DNA from: Flavivirga spongiicola
Lineage (GTDB): Bacteria > Bacteroidota > Bacteroidia > Flavobacteriales > Flavobacteriaceae
NCBI RefSeq assembly: GCF_030540825.1
Contig: NZ_JAUOEO010000001.1
Coordinates: 4,353,001 to 4,417,000, forward strand
Reading direction: 5' to 3'
DNA: 64,000 bases
The notes beneath the pieces were generated by a model. That model saw only the letters and a list, made by a program, of their open reading frames with translations. It was not told the DNA's origin and made no database searches. Both the position numbers and the translations under genes were made by a program. This document shows positions 35,754-44,211 of this stretch, piece by piece. The first letter of the stretch is position 1, and the number at the start of each line of letters is the position of its first letter.

Positions 35754-36443
35754 ATGAGAAAAGAACAACATCACAAAGGATGGAATGAAATAAAAACAAA
35801 CGATTCTTGGGCCATTTTTAAAATAATGGGCGAGTTTGTTAATGGTTTTGAAAAGATGAGCAAAATAGGCCCCTGTGTATCTATTTTTGGGTCGGCCAGA
35901 ACGAAACCAGAAGACAGATACTATAAGCTGGCAGAAAAAGTAGCAAAAGGAATTGTAGAAGCTGGATATGGTGTTATTACTGGTGGTGGTCCTGGAATTA
36001 TGGAAGCTGGAAATAAAGGGGCTCACTTAGGTGGTGGAACCTCCGTAGGTTTAAATATTGATTTACCTTTTGAACAACACGACAACCCATATATAGATTC
36101 AGATAAAAGTTTGGATTTCGATTATTTCTTTGTCCGTAAAGTCATGTTTGTTAAATACTCTCAAGGTTTTGTAGTCATGCCTGGTGGTTTTGGTACTTTA
36201 GATGAGTTATTTGAAGCCATGACGCTTATACAAACACATAAAATTGGAAAATTTCCAATTATTCTTGTAGGTACAGATTTTTGGGAAGGTTTGCTTGATT
36301 GGGTAAAAAAGACCTTATTAGATTCATTTTCAAACGTAAGCGCAAAAGACTTAGATTTAATTCATTTGGTAGATACCGAAGAGGAAGTTATAGACATTCT
36401 TGACGCATTCTATAAAGAATCCGGTTTAAGCCCTAACTTTTAG
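35754..36443 (+). CDS. LOG family protein (TIGR00730-type)
   Basis: A 229-residue Rossmann-fold protein. The motifs are GGGPGIMEAGNKGAHLGGG (~85-103) and PGGFGTLDELFEA (~144-156), the latter being the PGGxGTxxE signature of cytokinin riboside 5'-monophosphate phosphoribohydrolases (LOG). Many bacterial members release the base from nucleoside monophosphates. It lies 90 bp after uvrA on the same strand, with no terminator seen between them. Confidence 0.92.
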   Translation: MRKEQHHKGWNEIKTNDSWAIFKIMGEFVNGFEKMSKIGPCVSIFGSARTKPEDRYYKLAEKVAKGIVEAGYGVITGGGPGIMEAGNKGAHLGGGTSVGLNIDLPFEQHDNPYIDSDKSLDFDYFFVRKVMFVKYSQGFVVMPGGFGTLDELFEAMTLIQTHKIGKFPIILVGTDFWEGLLDWVKKTLLDSFSNVSAKDLDLIHLVDTEEEVIDILDAFYKESGLSPNF

Positions 36444-36553
36444 CATGACAACCTTTTTACGACTAAATGTTTAGGCACTATAAACATTGGTGAATTTTAA
36501 AACCACCATATTTTGTTATATTGTAACGCCTTACATGAATTATTAACCGTTAA

Positions 36554-39397
36554 ATGTTTTATAATAAATTGAAATTACGCCTATTTAGTTACATCATTTT
36601 TACCCTAATATGCTTTACAAGCTTCAGTCAAAATAAGATTGATGTAAAGGCGGTTTTTGATATTGAGAACAAACAAATCAAAATATCACAAACTATTCAA
36701 TATCAAAACACAACACAAGATGAACTACAAACTATTTATTTAAACGATTGGAGCAATAGTTATTCTACAAAAAAGACACCATTAGCTATACGAATTGCAG
36801 ATGAATACAAAAATGATTTTCATTTAGCTAAAAACGGGGATAGAGGATATTCTGCTATCACTTCCATCAAACAGAATAATGAGGATTTAGTATTTCAGCA
36901 GTTAAAAAACCAAATTGATATTATTAAAGTTGAATTAAAAGCCCCATTAAAACCAAATGATTCTTATAAAATTCATTTAGAATATATCGTTCAAATCCCA
37001 AATGCTAAATTTACAAGTTACGGTATCACAGACTCTGGTAATTTAAATTTAAGATATTGGTATATAACGCCAGCTATATATAATGGTGAATGGCAATATT
37101 ATAGCAATCAAAATTTAGATGATTTATTCATCCCTAAATCGGATATCACACTGGAAATTGAACATCCAAACAATTACACTTTAACTTCAGAATTAAATTT
37201 AAGTAAACAGATTCAATTAGCTGATAAACAAATTATTAAACTAGAAGGAAAAAATAGAAACAGCAATAAACTATTTTTAAGTAAAGGTTCAAATTTCAAT
37301 ACCATACAATCCGAAGATTTTTCTATAGTCTCAAACATAAGTGACGAAGGATTAGAAGTCATAGAGAAAGTTTTAATTACAGAAAAGGTAACAAAGTTTA
37401 TCTTAAAAAACTTTGGAGAATACCCTCATAAAAAACTCTTACTAACAGAAATTGATAACGTAAAAGATCCCGTTTATGGTGTAAATTTTTTACCAAAATT
37501 TATAAAAACTTACCCGATTCATTTTCAATATGAGCTTAAATTATTAAAAATCGCATTACACAATTATTTAGAAAACACCCTACTTGTAAATCCAAGAAAA
37601 GAACAGTGGTTGTTAGATGGTATACAAATTTATTATTTAATGAATTATGTTGAAGAATACTATCCTAACATGAAGTTTCTCGGTGCCTTAGCTGACTTCT
37701 GGGGCGTTAAATCTTTTCATATTTCAGACATGATGTATAATGATAAATATACACTAGCTGCGATGTCTGCTGCAAGAACTAATAGAGATCAACCGCTTAC
37801 CATGCAAAAAGACTCTTTGCTTAAGTTTAACACTAATATTGCCAACAAATATAAAGCAGGTATCGGGCTTAAGTATTTAGACGATTTTATAAACGAACAA
37901 GTATTGGAAAATAGCATAACATCGTTTTTATCCAACAATAAATTAAAACAAATAACAGCCAAAGACTTTGAAATCTATTTAAAATCCAAAACAAACAAAA
38001 ACATAGATTGGTTTTTTGAAGATTACCTAACGACCCGGAAAAAAATTGATTTCAAAATAAGAAAGGTTCTTAAAACCGAAGACTCCATAACGCTTACCAT
38101 AAAAAATAAGCGAGATAATAGCATGCCTATTTCTTTATATACTTTGAATAATGACAGTATTATCTCTAAAACATGGATAGAAAACATTACAAAAAGTAAA
38201 ACACTCACAATACCTAGAAACAATGCTGACAAGCTTGTTTTAAATTATGAAAAAATTGTTCCGGAAATCAATTTAAGAGACAATTGGAAATCATTAAAAG
38301 GCTTCTTCTTTAATAACAAACCATTACAATTTAGACTTTTCAAGGATATTGAAGATCCTCACTACAATCAGGTGTTTCTCATGCCTATTGCAGAATTTAA
38401 TAATATTTATGATGGACTCACTTTGGGTATGCGAGCCTATAATACTACTATTTTAAGAAAGCTTTTTAAATACAAAATTGAGCCATCATACGCTTTCAAG
38501 TCAAGATCCCTAACAGGCTCAGCTTCTTTATCTAAAACTCATTATTTCAACAACGATCTATTTGCTATCAACTATGGCATCGTTGGAAGTTATACATCCT
38601 ATGCGGAAGACCTATTTGTTAGACAAATAAAACCATCAGTAACACTGTTATTTAGAAGAAATGACGATTTACGCTCAAACAAAAGGCAAACATTAAAATT
38701 TAGATATTTAGATATTAAAAGAGATGAAGATGTACTTAATATCTCCCCCACTTTTAGACCAAACTATAAGCTTTTTAATATCCGCTATCGAAATTCTAAT
38801 GATAATCTTATAAACTTTAATAAATGGTATGCCGATTTTCAAATTGGAGAAAAGTTCAGTAAAATGTCCTTTAACTATGAATATAGGCGATTATTTCAAA
38901 GTAACAGGCAATTAAATTTACGCATGTTTGCTGGTGCTTTTTTAAAAAATAAGACAGATATAACTTCAGATTATTTCAGTTTTGCGTTAGATAGACCAAC
39001 AGATTATTTATTCGATCTTCCTTATTTAGGTCGTTCTGAGGCTTCTGGGATCTTCAGTCAACAATATATAGATGCCGAAGGTGGATTTAAATCCAAACTA
39101 GAAACACCTTTTGCAAACCAATGGATTACCACATTTAATGCAAGTACGACATTATGGAAATACATATTAGCTTATGGTGATATTGGATTTGTTAAAAACA
39201 AGTTTAATGATCCCCATTTTGTATATGATTCTGGTGTAAGAGTTAATTTAGTTACTGATTATTTTGAAATTTACTTCCCCGTATATTCTAACCTCGGTTG
39301 GGAAATAGGACAACCAAATTACGATGAAAAAATCAGATTTAAATTTACCGTAGACCCACAAGTGCTTTTAGGCTTATTTAGAAGAAGATGGTACTAA
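36554..39397 (+). CDS. M1-peptidase-like pseudoenzyme fused to a putative outer-membrane barrel
   Basis: A 947-residue protein with a signal peptide (CFTSFSQ). Residues ~25-230 resemble the M1 aminopeptidase N-terminal beta-domain (IKVELKAPLKPNDSYKIHLEY). Residues ~255-490 follow the gluzincin catalytic fold, but HExxH-x18-E reads KIALH (332-336), then exactly 18 residues, then D355. The first His and both Glu are therefore lost. Residues ~570-947 are strand-rich, with aromatic-ended strands and a C-terminal FRRRWY, typical of an outer-membrane beta-barrel. The likely role is binding rather than cleavage. I know no assigned function. Confidence 0.82.
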   Translation: MFYNKLKLRLFSYIIFTLICFTSFSQNKIDVKAVFDIENKQIKISQTIQYQNTTQDELQTIYLNDWSNSYSTKKTPLAIRIADEYKNDFHLAKNGDRGYSAITSIKQNNEDLVFQQLKNQIDIIKVELKAPLKPNDSYKIHLEYIVQIPNAKFTSYGITDSGNLNLRYWYITPAIYNGEWQYYSNQNLDDLFIPKSDITLEIEHPNNYTLTSELNLSKQIQLADKQIIKLEGKNRNSNKLFLSKGSNFNTIQSEDFSIVSNISDEGLEVIEKVLITEKVTKFILKNFGEYPHKKLLLTEIDNVKDPVYGVNFLPKFIKTYPIHFQYELKLLKIALHNYLENTLLVNPRKEQWLLDGIQIYYLMNYVEEYYPNMKFLGALADFWGVKSFHISDMMYNDKYTLAAMSAARTNRDQPLTMQKDSLLKFNTNIANKYKAGIGLKYLDDFINEQVLENSITSFLSNNKLKQITAKDFEIYLKSKTNKNIDWFFEDYLTTRKKIDFKIRKVLKTEDSITLTIKNKRDNSMPISLYTLNNDSIISKTWIENITKSKTLTIPRNNADKLVLNYEKIVPEINLRDNWKSLKGFFFNNKPLQFRLFKDIEDPHYNQVFLMPIAEFNNIYDGLTLGMRAYNTTILRKLFKYKIEPSYAFKSRSLTGSASLSKTHYFNNDLFAINYGIVGSYTSYAEDLFVRQIKPSVTLLFRRNDDLRSNKRQTLKFRYLDIKRDEDVLNISPTFRPNYKLFNIRYRNSNDNLINFNKWYADFQIGEKFSKMSFNYEYRRLFQSNRQLNLRMFAGAFLKNKTDITSDYFSFALDRPTDYLFDLPYLGRSEASGIFSQQYIDAEGGFKSKLETPFANQWITTFNASTTLWKYILAYGDIGFVKNKFNDPHFVYDSGVRVNLVTDYFEIYFPVYSNLGWEIGQPNYDEKIRFKFTVDPQVLLGLFRRRWY

Positions 39398-39507
39398 TAT
39401 ATTAGTGAATAATCACTTTTAACCTATTTTTATTACATAATCACCATTTTAATTCCTTTTTTTTGACTATTTTTATAAATACCTCAAATATTTAGGCGCT
39501 AATATAA

Positions 39508-39538
39508 TTGCGAAAACGACAAATTTTAACTACTTTTG
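39508..39538 (+). promoter_or_regulatory. Bacteroidota-type promoter of the E1 gene
   Basis: TTG at 39508-39510 and TACTTTTG at 39531-39538 are separated by 20 bases, an exact match to the -33/-7 consensus. The transcript would start near 39545, leaving a leader of only about 16 nt before the ATG. Confidence 0.85.
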
Positions 39539-39560
39539 CACGAGCAAAAAGCACAGCTAA

Positions 39561-41972
39561 ATGCAAACTATTCCAAATTTGAAGACCGACATATCATTTG
39601 ATGATTTTAAAGCAGAAGTTCTAAACGATTTCAAAATAGCTATTAAAAGTCGTGAATGTAGCTTACTTGGTAGACGTGAAGTCTTAACAGGTAAAGCTAA
39701 GTTTGGAATTTTTGGAGACGGTAAAGAAGTACCACAATTAGCTATGGCCAAAGCCTTTCTAAAAGGAGATTGGAGATCTGGTTATTACAGAGATCAAACA
39801 TTCATGATGGCTATTGGTGAATTAACTATTGAACAATTTTTCGCAGGCCTATACGCTAATACAAATTTAGAATTAGAACCTATGTCTGCTGGTCGTCAAA
39901 TGGGTGGTCATTTTGTAACACATAGTTTAAATGAAGACGGAAACTGGAAAGATCTCACAAAACAATATAACTCAAGTGCAGACATCTCTCCTACAGCTGG
40001 ACAAATGCCTCGTTTGTTAGGTTTAGCTCAAGCGTCAAAAATCTTCAGAAATGTTGATAACATTAATACAACTAATTTCTCTATTAATGGAAATGAAGTT
40101 GCTTGGGGTACTATAGGAAATGCAAGTACGAGTGAAGGTTTGTTTTTTGAAACTATTAATGCTGCAGGCGTTTTACAAGTCCCTATGGTTATTAGTATTT
40201 GGGATGACGAATATGGCATTTCAGTACATGCAAAACACCAAACAACTAAAGAGAATATATCGGAAATTTTAAAAGGATTTCAACGAGATAACGAGCATAA
40301 AGGTTACGAAATACTACGTGTTAAAGGTTGGGATTATGCCAATCTTATGGAAACCTACCAAGAAGCTTCTAATATTGCCAGAAACGAGCATGTACCAGTA
40401 CTCATTCATGTATTGGAATTGACACAACCACAAGGTCATTCAACTTCTGGGTCCCATGAAAGGTATAAAGATGCTGAACGTTTAGAATGGGAAGCTCAAC
40501 ACGATTGCAACTTAAAAATGCGTGAATGGATTATAGAAAGTGGGATTGCTACAAATGAAACGCTTACAGAAATTGAAAGAACCATTAAAAGGGAGGTTCG
40601 AGAAGCCAAAAAGAAAGCGTGGAATACCTATTTAAAGCCTGTTTTAAAAGAGAAACAAGAATTAATTTCTATATTAACACAAGTAGCTTCGTCTAGTCCT
40701 AACAAAGTGTTCATATCTAAAATTAAAGAAGACTTAGCGCATATAGATGAACCGACCAGAAAGGACATTCTATCAAGCGCGAGAAAGGCTTTAAGATTTC
40801 TTATAAGTGAAACATCTAAAGAAAAGCAACAACTTGGTGATTGGATTGATAGCATTTTCAAAAAAATACAGCCTGATTTTAGCTCGCATTTATATTCTGA
40901 AACTGGTAGATCGAACATTCTTATAAAAGAAGTAAAACCGACTTACGATAACGATGCCATTCAAGTTGATGCGCGTATCATTCTACGTGATAACTTTGAT
41001 GCCATTTTCAGCAATTATCCTGAAGCACTTATTTTCGGAGAAGATACAGGTAATATTGGAGACGTAAATCAAGGTTTAGAAGGTTTACAAGAAAAGCATG
41101 GTGAATTACGTGTAGCAGATACCGGCATACGAGAAGCCACTATTATCGGACAAGGCATAGGTATGTCATTACGTGGATTAAGACCTATTGCAGAAATTCA
41201 ATATCTTGATTATATTTTATATGCATTGCAGATAATTAGTGATGATTTAGCAACCGTACACTACAGAACCAAAGGCAAACAAAAAGCGCCATTGATAATA
41301 AGAACCAGAGGCCACAGGCTTGAAGGTATTTGGCACTCTGGCTCTCAAATGGGAGGTATTCTAAATTTAGCTAGAGGCGTAAACATTCTGGTACCAAGAA
41401 ATATGACTAAAGCTGCTGGTTTTTACAATACACTTTTACAAGGTGATGATCCTGCTATAGTTATTGAATGCCTTAATGGTTATAGGCTAAAAGAAAAAAT
41501 GCCAAACAACCTAAGCACTATAAAAACACCTATTGGCGTCGTTGAAATCGTTAAAGAAGGTACAGATATCACATTAGTTTCTTATGGATCGACCTTACGT
41601 ATTGTAGAAGAAACCGCCAAAGATCTTTTATCCATTGGTATTGATGCAGAAGTTATAGACGTACAGTCTTTACTGCCTTTTGACTTAAATCATGATATCG
41701 TAAAGAGTATTGCTAAGACAAATCGTGTTATGATCATTGATGAAGATGTTCCTGGAGGTGCTTCGGCATATATTTTAAACGAAATATTAAATACTCAAAA
41801 CGCCTATCAGCATCTTGACAGTCAACCAAAAACACTTACAGCAAAAGCACACAGACCGGCATACGGAAATGATGGCGACTATTTCTCAAAACCCTCTGCC
41901 GAGGATATTTTTGAAGCTATTTACGACGTCATGCATGAATTAAATCCTGCTGATTTTCCTAAATTACGATAA
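39561..41972 (+). CDS. Fused alpha/beta E1 of a branched-chain 2-oxoacid-type dehydrogenase
   Basis: An 803-residue cytoplasmic thiamine diphosphate enzyme. Residues ~30-370 are the E1-alpha part (GRQMGGHF, then GTIGNASTSEGLFFETIN, then WDDEYGISVHAKH). Residues ~465-800 are E1-beta (FGEDTGNIGDVNQGLEGL, ADTGIREATIIGQGIGM, IRTRGHRLEG) with a transketolase C-domain (VSYGSTLRIVEE, DEDVPGGASAY). Both subunits in one chain is typical of this Bacteroidota class. It would decarboxylate 2-oxoacids, probably from Val/Leu/Ile, and pass acyl groups to a lipoyl E2 encoded elsewhere. Exact substrate not shown. Confidence 0.92.
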   Translation: MQTIPNLKTDISFDDFKAEVLNDFKIAIKSRECSLLGRREVLTGKAKFGIFGDGKEVPQLAMAKAFLKGDWRSGYYRDQTFMMAIGELTIEQFFAGLYANTNLELEPMSAGRQMGGHFVTHSLNEDGNWKDLTKQYNSSADISPTAGQMPRLLGLAQASKIFRNVDNINTTNFSINGNEVAWGTIGNASTSEGLFFETINAAGVLQVPMVISIWDDEYGISVHAKHQTTKENISEILKGFQRDNEHKGYEILRVKGWDYANLMETYQEASNIARNEHVPVLIHVLELTQPQGHSTSGSHERYKDAERLEWEAQHDCNLKMREWIIESGIATNETLTEIERTIKREVREAKKKAWNTYLKPVLKEKQELISILTQVASSSPNKVFISKIKEDLAHIDEPTRKDILSSARKALRFLISETSKEKQQLGDWIDSIFKKIQPDFSSHLYSETGRSNILIKEVKPTYDNDAIQVDARIILRDNFDAIFSNYPEALIFGEDTGNIGDVNQGLEGLQEKHGELRVADTGIREATIIGQGIGMSLRGLRPIAEIQYLDYILYALQIISDDLATVHYRTKGKQKAPLIIRTRGHRLEGIWHSGSQMGGILNLARGVNILVPRNMTKAAGFYNTLLQGDDPAIVIECLNGYRLKEKMPNNLSTIKTPIGVVEIVKEGTDITLVSYGSTLRIVEETAKDLLSIGIDAEVIDVQSLLPFDLNHDIVKSIAKTNRVMIIDEDVPGGASAYILNEILNTQNAYQHLDSQPKTLTAKAHRPAYGNDGDYFSKPSAEDIFEAIYDVMHELNPADFPKLR

Positions 41973-41994
41973 ACTAAAAAATAAAATATTTTTT

Positions 41995-42029
41995 AAAAGC
42001 CTTTCCTAATCAAATTGGAAAGGTTTTTC
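41995..42029 (+). terminator. Terminator after the E1 gene
   Basis: CCTTTCC (42000-42006) pairs with GGAAAGG (42017-42023), extended by A-T and one G-U pair, followed by a T-run. It lies 23 bases after the stop codon. Confidence 0.9.
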
Positions 42030-42061
42030 TTTTTATATTTATATACCAAACAACCTATCGT

Positions 42062-43666
42062 ATGTTAACAAAACTAGATAAAGAACAATTTAGAGGTACC
42101 ATTTTTAGACATTTAGATGGTATTGCAACAGCAACAACAGCCTATTCACTTCACAAAAATGGTGTGCTACAATATTTGTTGAATCATAAAAAATCTAGTA
42201 TTGAAAACCTAGCTAAAGAATTTAATGCAAACGAAGGCTACCTCAATGTTGGTTTGCGTGTATTATCCTCTCAGGGTTGGCTAAACATGAATATTAACAA
42301 TACTAATAATACTGTCCATTATGAAACGAATGCTAAAAGTGAAAAGGCTTTTAAATTAGTACCAATATATGCTGATGCTGTAAATTTACTGAACTACGCT
42401 GTCAAATTTCCAGAAGCTGGTATTGGAGCAGATGCCTTTAATGCCTTAGAAAAAGCATTTGTAAAATATGAGCAAAATTTTGGTCTTTCTATGGCTAAAG
42501 ACGGCTCTATTGAACACCAGGTTCTAAAGCATATAGAAGGTGTTATAGCTGCACCCATAATTGTATTATTAGGTCTTAATGGTTTTTTTCATAAATACTT
42601 TATGGAAGCCTCTTTTAGGGCTGAAGAATACCATAAAGATCCTGAAAGTTTCAAAAAAATACTTGATTTTTTATCACATTTAGGTTGGTTTACTAAAAAG
42701 AAAAATACTTATCAGTTTACCAATAAAGGATTGTTTTTTGCCAAACGCGCTAGTGCATATGGCGTTACCATTTCATATTTACCAACATTTATGAAATTAG
42801 ATGAGCTTATTTTTGGATATCCTTTAGTGTTAAAAACTAGCTCACCAGACGAAAAAGAAAAACATGTAGATAGAGAAATGAATGTTTGGGGAAGTGGTGG
42901 TGCACACTCTACTTACTTTAAAATAATAGATGATATCATTATCGAATTATTCAATAAACCTATTGACGAACAGCCAAAAGGAATTTTAGACATGGGCTGT
43001 GGTAATGGTGCTTTTATCCAACATATTTTTGATGTCATCGAATACAAAACTCTAAGAGGTAAAATGCTTGATGAATACCCATTATTGCTTGTTGGTGCCG
43101 ATTTTAATCAGGCTGCCTTAAAAGTAACAAGAGGTAACTTAATTAAAGCAGATATTTGGGCAAAGGTCATTTGGGGTAATATTGGTAGACCAGATTTATT
43201 AGCTAAAGATTTAAAAGAAGACTATAATATTGATTTAAAAGATTTATTGAACGTCAGAACTTTTTTAGATCACAATCGTATCTGGGAAACACCAAAACAA
43301 ATTTCAGAGCGCGTAAGTAATTCAACTGGAGCTTATAGTTACCAGGGCGAACGCATTAGTAATAATTTAGTTGAAAGTTCTTTGTTAGAACATTTACAAA
43401 AATGGAAAGGCTATGTGGAACGATTCGGTTTATTGATTATAGAATTACACACTATAAATCCCAAATTAACAGCTAACAATTTGGGTAAAACAGCAGCCAC
43501 AGCCTATGATGCCACGCATGGCTATAGTGATCAATACATTCTGGAAGTTGATCTGTTCAATAAAGTGGCTACTGAAGCCGGTTTACATCCAGACCCTAAC
43601 TATTTTACAACGTTTCCCAATAGCAAATTAGCTACAGTAAGCGTTAACTTATTAAAAGGAAACTAA
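42062..43666 (+). CDS. SAM-dependent methyltransferase with winged-helix-like N-terminus
   Basis: A 534-residue protein. Two helix-rich segments (~1-85 and ~185-250) look like winged-helix dimerisation domains (ENLAKEFNANEGYLNVGLRV; DFLSHLGWFTKKKNTYQFTNKG). A class I methyltransferase domain follows, with motif I GILDMGCGNGAF (~308) and a later acidic motif (LLVGADFNQAAL). The domain order resembles AprA-type or O-methyltransferases of natural-product pathways, but no such pathway is nearby. The next gene begins 1 base after its stop, so they are translationally coupled. The substrate is unknown. Confidence 0.8.
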   Translation: MLTKLDKEQFRGTIFRHLDGIATATTAYSLHKNGVLQYLLNHKKSSIENLAKEFNANEGYLNVGLRVLSSQGWLNMNINNTNNTVHYETNAKSEKAFKLVPIYADAVNLLNYAVKFPEAGIGADAFNALEKAFVKYEQNFGLSMAKDGSIEHQVLKHIEGVIAAPIIVLLGLNGFFHKYFMEASFRAEEYHKDPESFKKILDFLSHLGWFTKKKNTYQFTNKGLFFAKRASAYGVTISYLPTFMKLDELIFGYPLVLKTSSPDEKEKHVDREMNVWGSGGAHSTYFKIIDDIIIELFNKPIDEQPKGILDMGCGNGAFIQHIFDVIEYKTLRGKMLDEYPLLLVGADFNQAALKVTRGNLIKADIWAKVIWGNIGRPDLLAKDLKEDYNIDLKDLLNVRTFLDHNRIWETPKQISERVSNSTGAYSYQGERISNNLVESSLLEHLQKWKGYVERFGLLIIELHTINPKLTANNLGKTAATAYDATHGYSDQYILEVDLFNKVATEAGLHPDPNYFTTFPNSKLATVSVNLLKGN

Positions 43667-43667
43667 C

Positions 43668-44138
43668 ATGAAAGCTGTTACATTAAGAGAGATTAAACAA
43701 GAATTAAATACGCTTTCAACACAAGAGATCCAAGAACTTTGTCTTCGTTTATCAAGGTTTAAAAAGGAAAACAAAGAACTCCTAACCTATTTACTCTTCG
43801 AATCTCATAATGAGTCTGGTTATATTGAAAGTGTAAAAAGTTATGTCGATGCTGAATTTGAATTAATTAATAGAGACAGCTACTTTTATATTAGAAAAAG
43901 TGTTCGGAAAATTTTAAGAAACGTCAAGAAATATATTCGTTATTCTCAAAACAAAGAAACTGAAGTAGAGCTCCTCCTCTACTTTTGTCAGAAACTAAAA
44001 GACTTCTCGCCTAGTATTAAAAGAAGCGTTCAACTACAGAATATGTATAACCGACAGATACTACTTTCTAAAAAGATCATCTCAAATTTGCATGAAGATT
44101 TGCAGTATGATTATAATTTAATGCTGGATGATATTTAA
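43668..44138 (+). CDS. Conserved helical hypothetical protein coupled to the methyltransferase
   Basis: A 156-residue, highly charged, mostly helical cytoplasmic protein (LREIKQELNTLSTQEIQELCLRLSRFKKEN, RKSVRKILRNVKKYIRYS; shown here in parts). No domain is recognised. Its start lies 1 base after the methyltransferase stop, implying co-translation and a likely shared function. No terminator is visible before the convergent gene at 44212. Confidence 0.7.
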   Translation: MKAVTLREIKQELNTLSTQEIQELCLRLSRFKKENKELLTYLLFESHNESGYIESVKSYVDAEFELINRDSYFYIRKSVRKILRNVKKYIRYSQNKETEVELLLYFCQKLKDFSPSIKRSVQLQNMYNRQILLSKKIISNLHEDLQYDYNLMLDDI

Positions 44139-44211
44139 GACACATAAATAAGATGACATGAGATGTTTATTAAAAACATTCTCACAAAAAAACAAATATT
44201 ATATAGTTAGA

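Noticed and set aside
35754..36443. Lysine decarboxylase
   Set aside because: The old label for this family; the PGGxGTxxE motif marks LOG-type phosphoribohydrolases.
42062..43666. Part of a natural-product gene cluster because of the AprA-like methyltransferase
   Set aside because: No synthase, carrier protein or tailoring genes are within 20 kb on either side.
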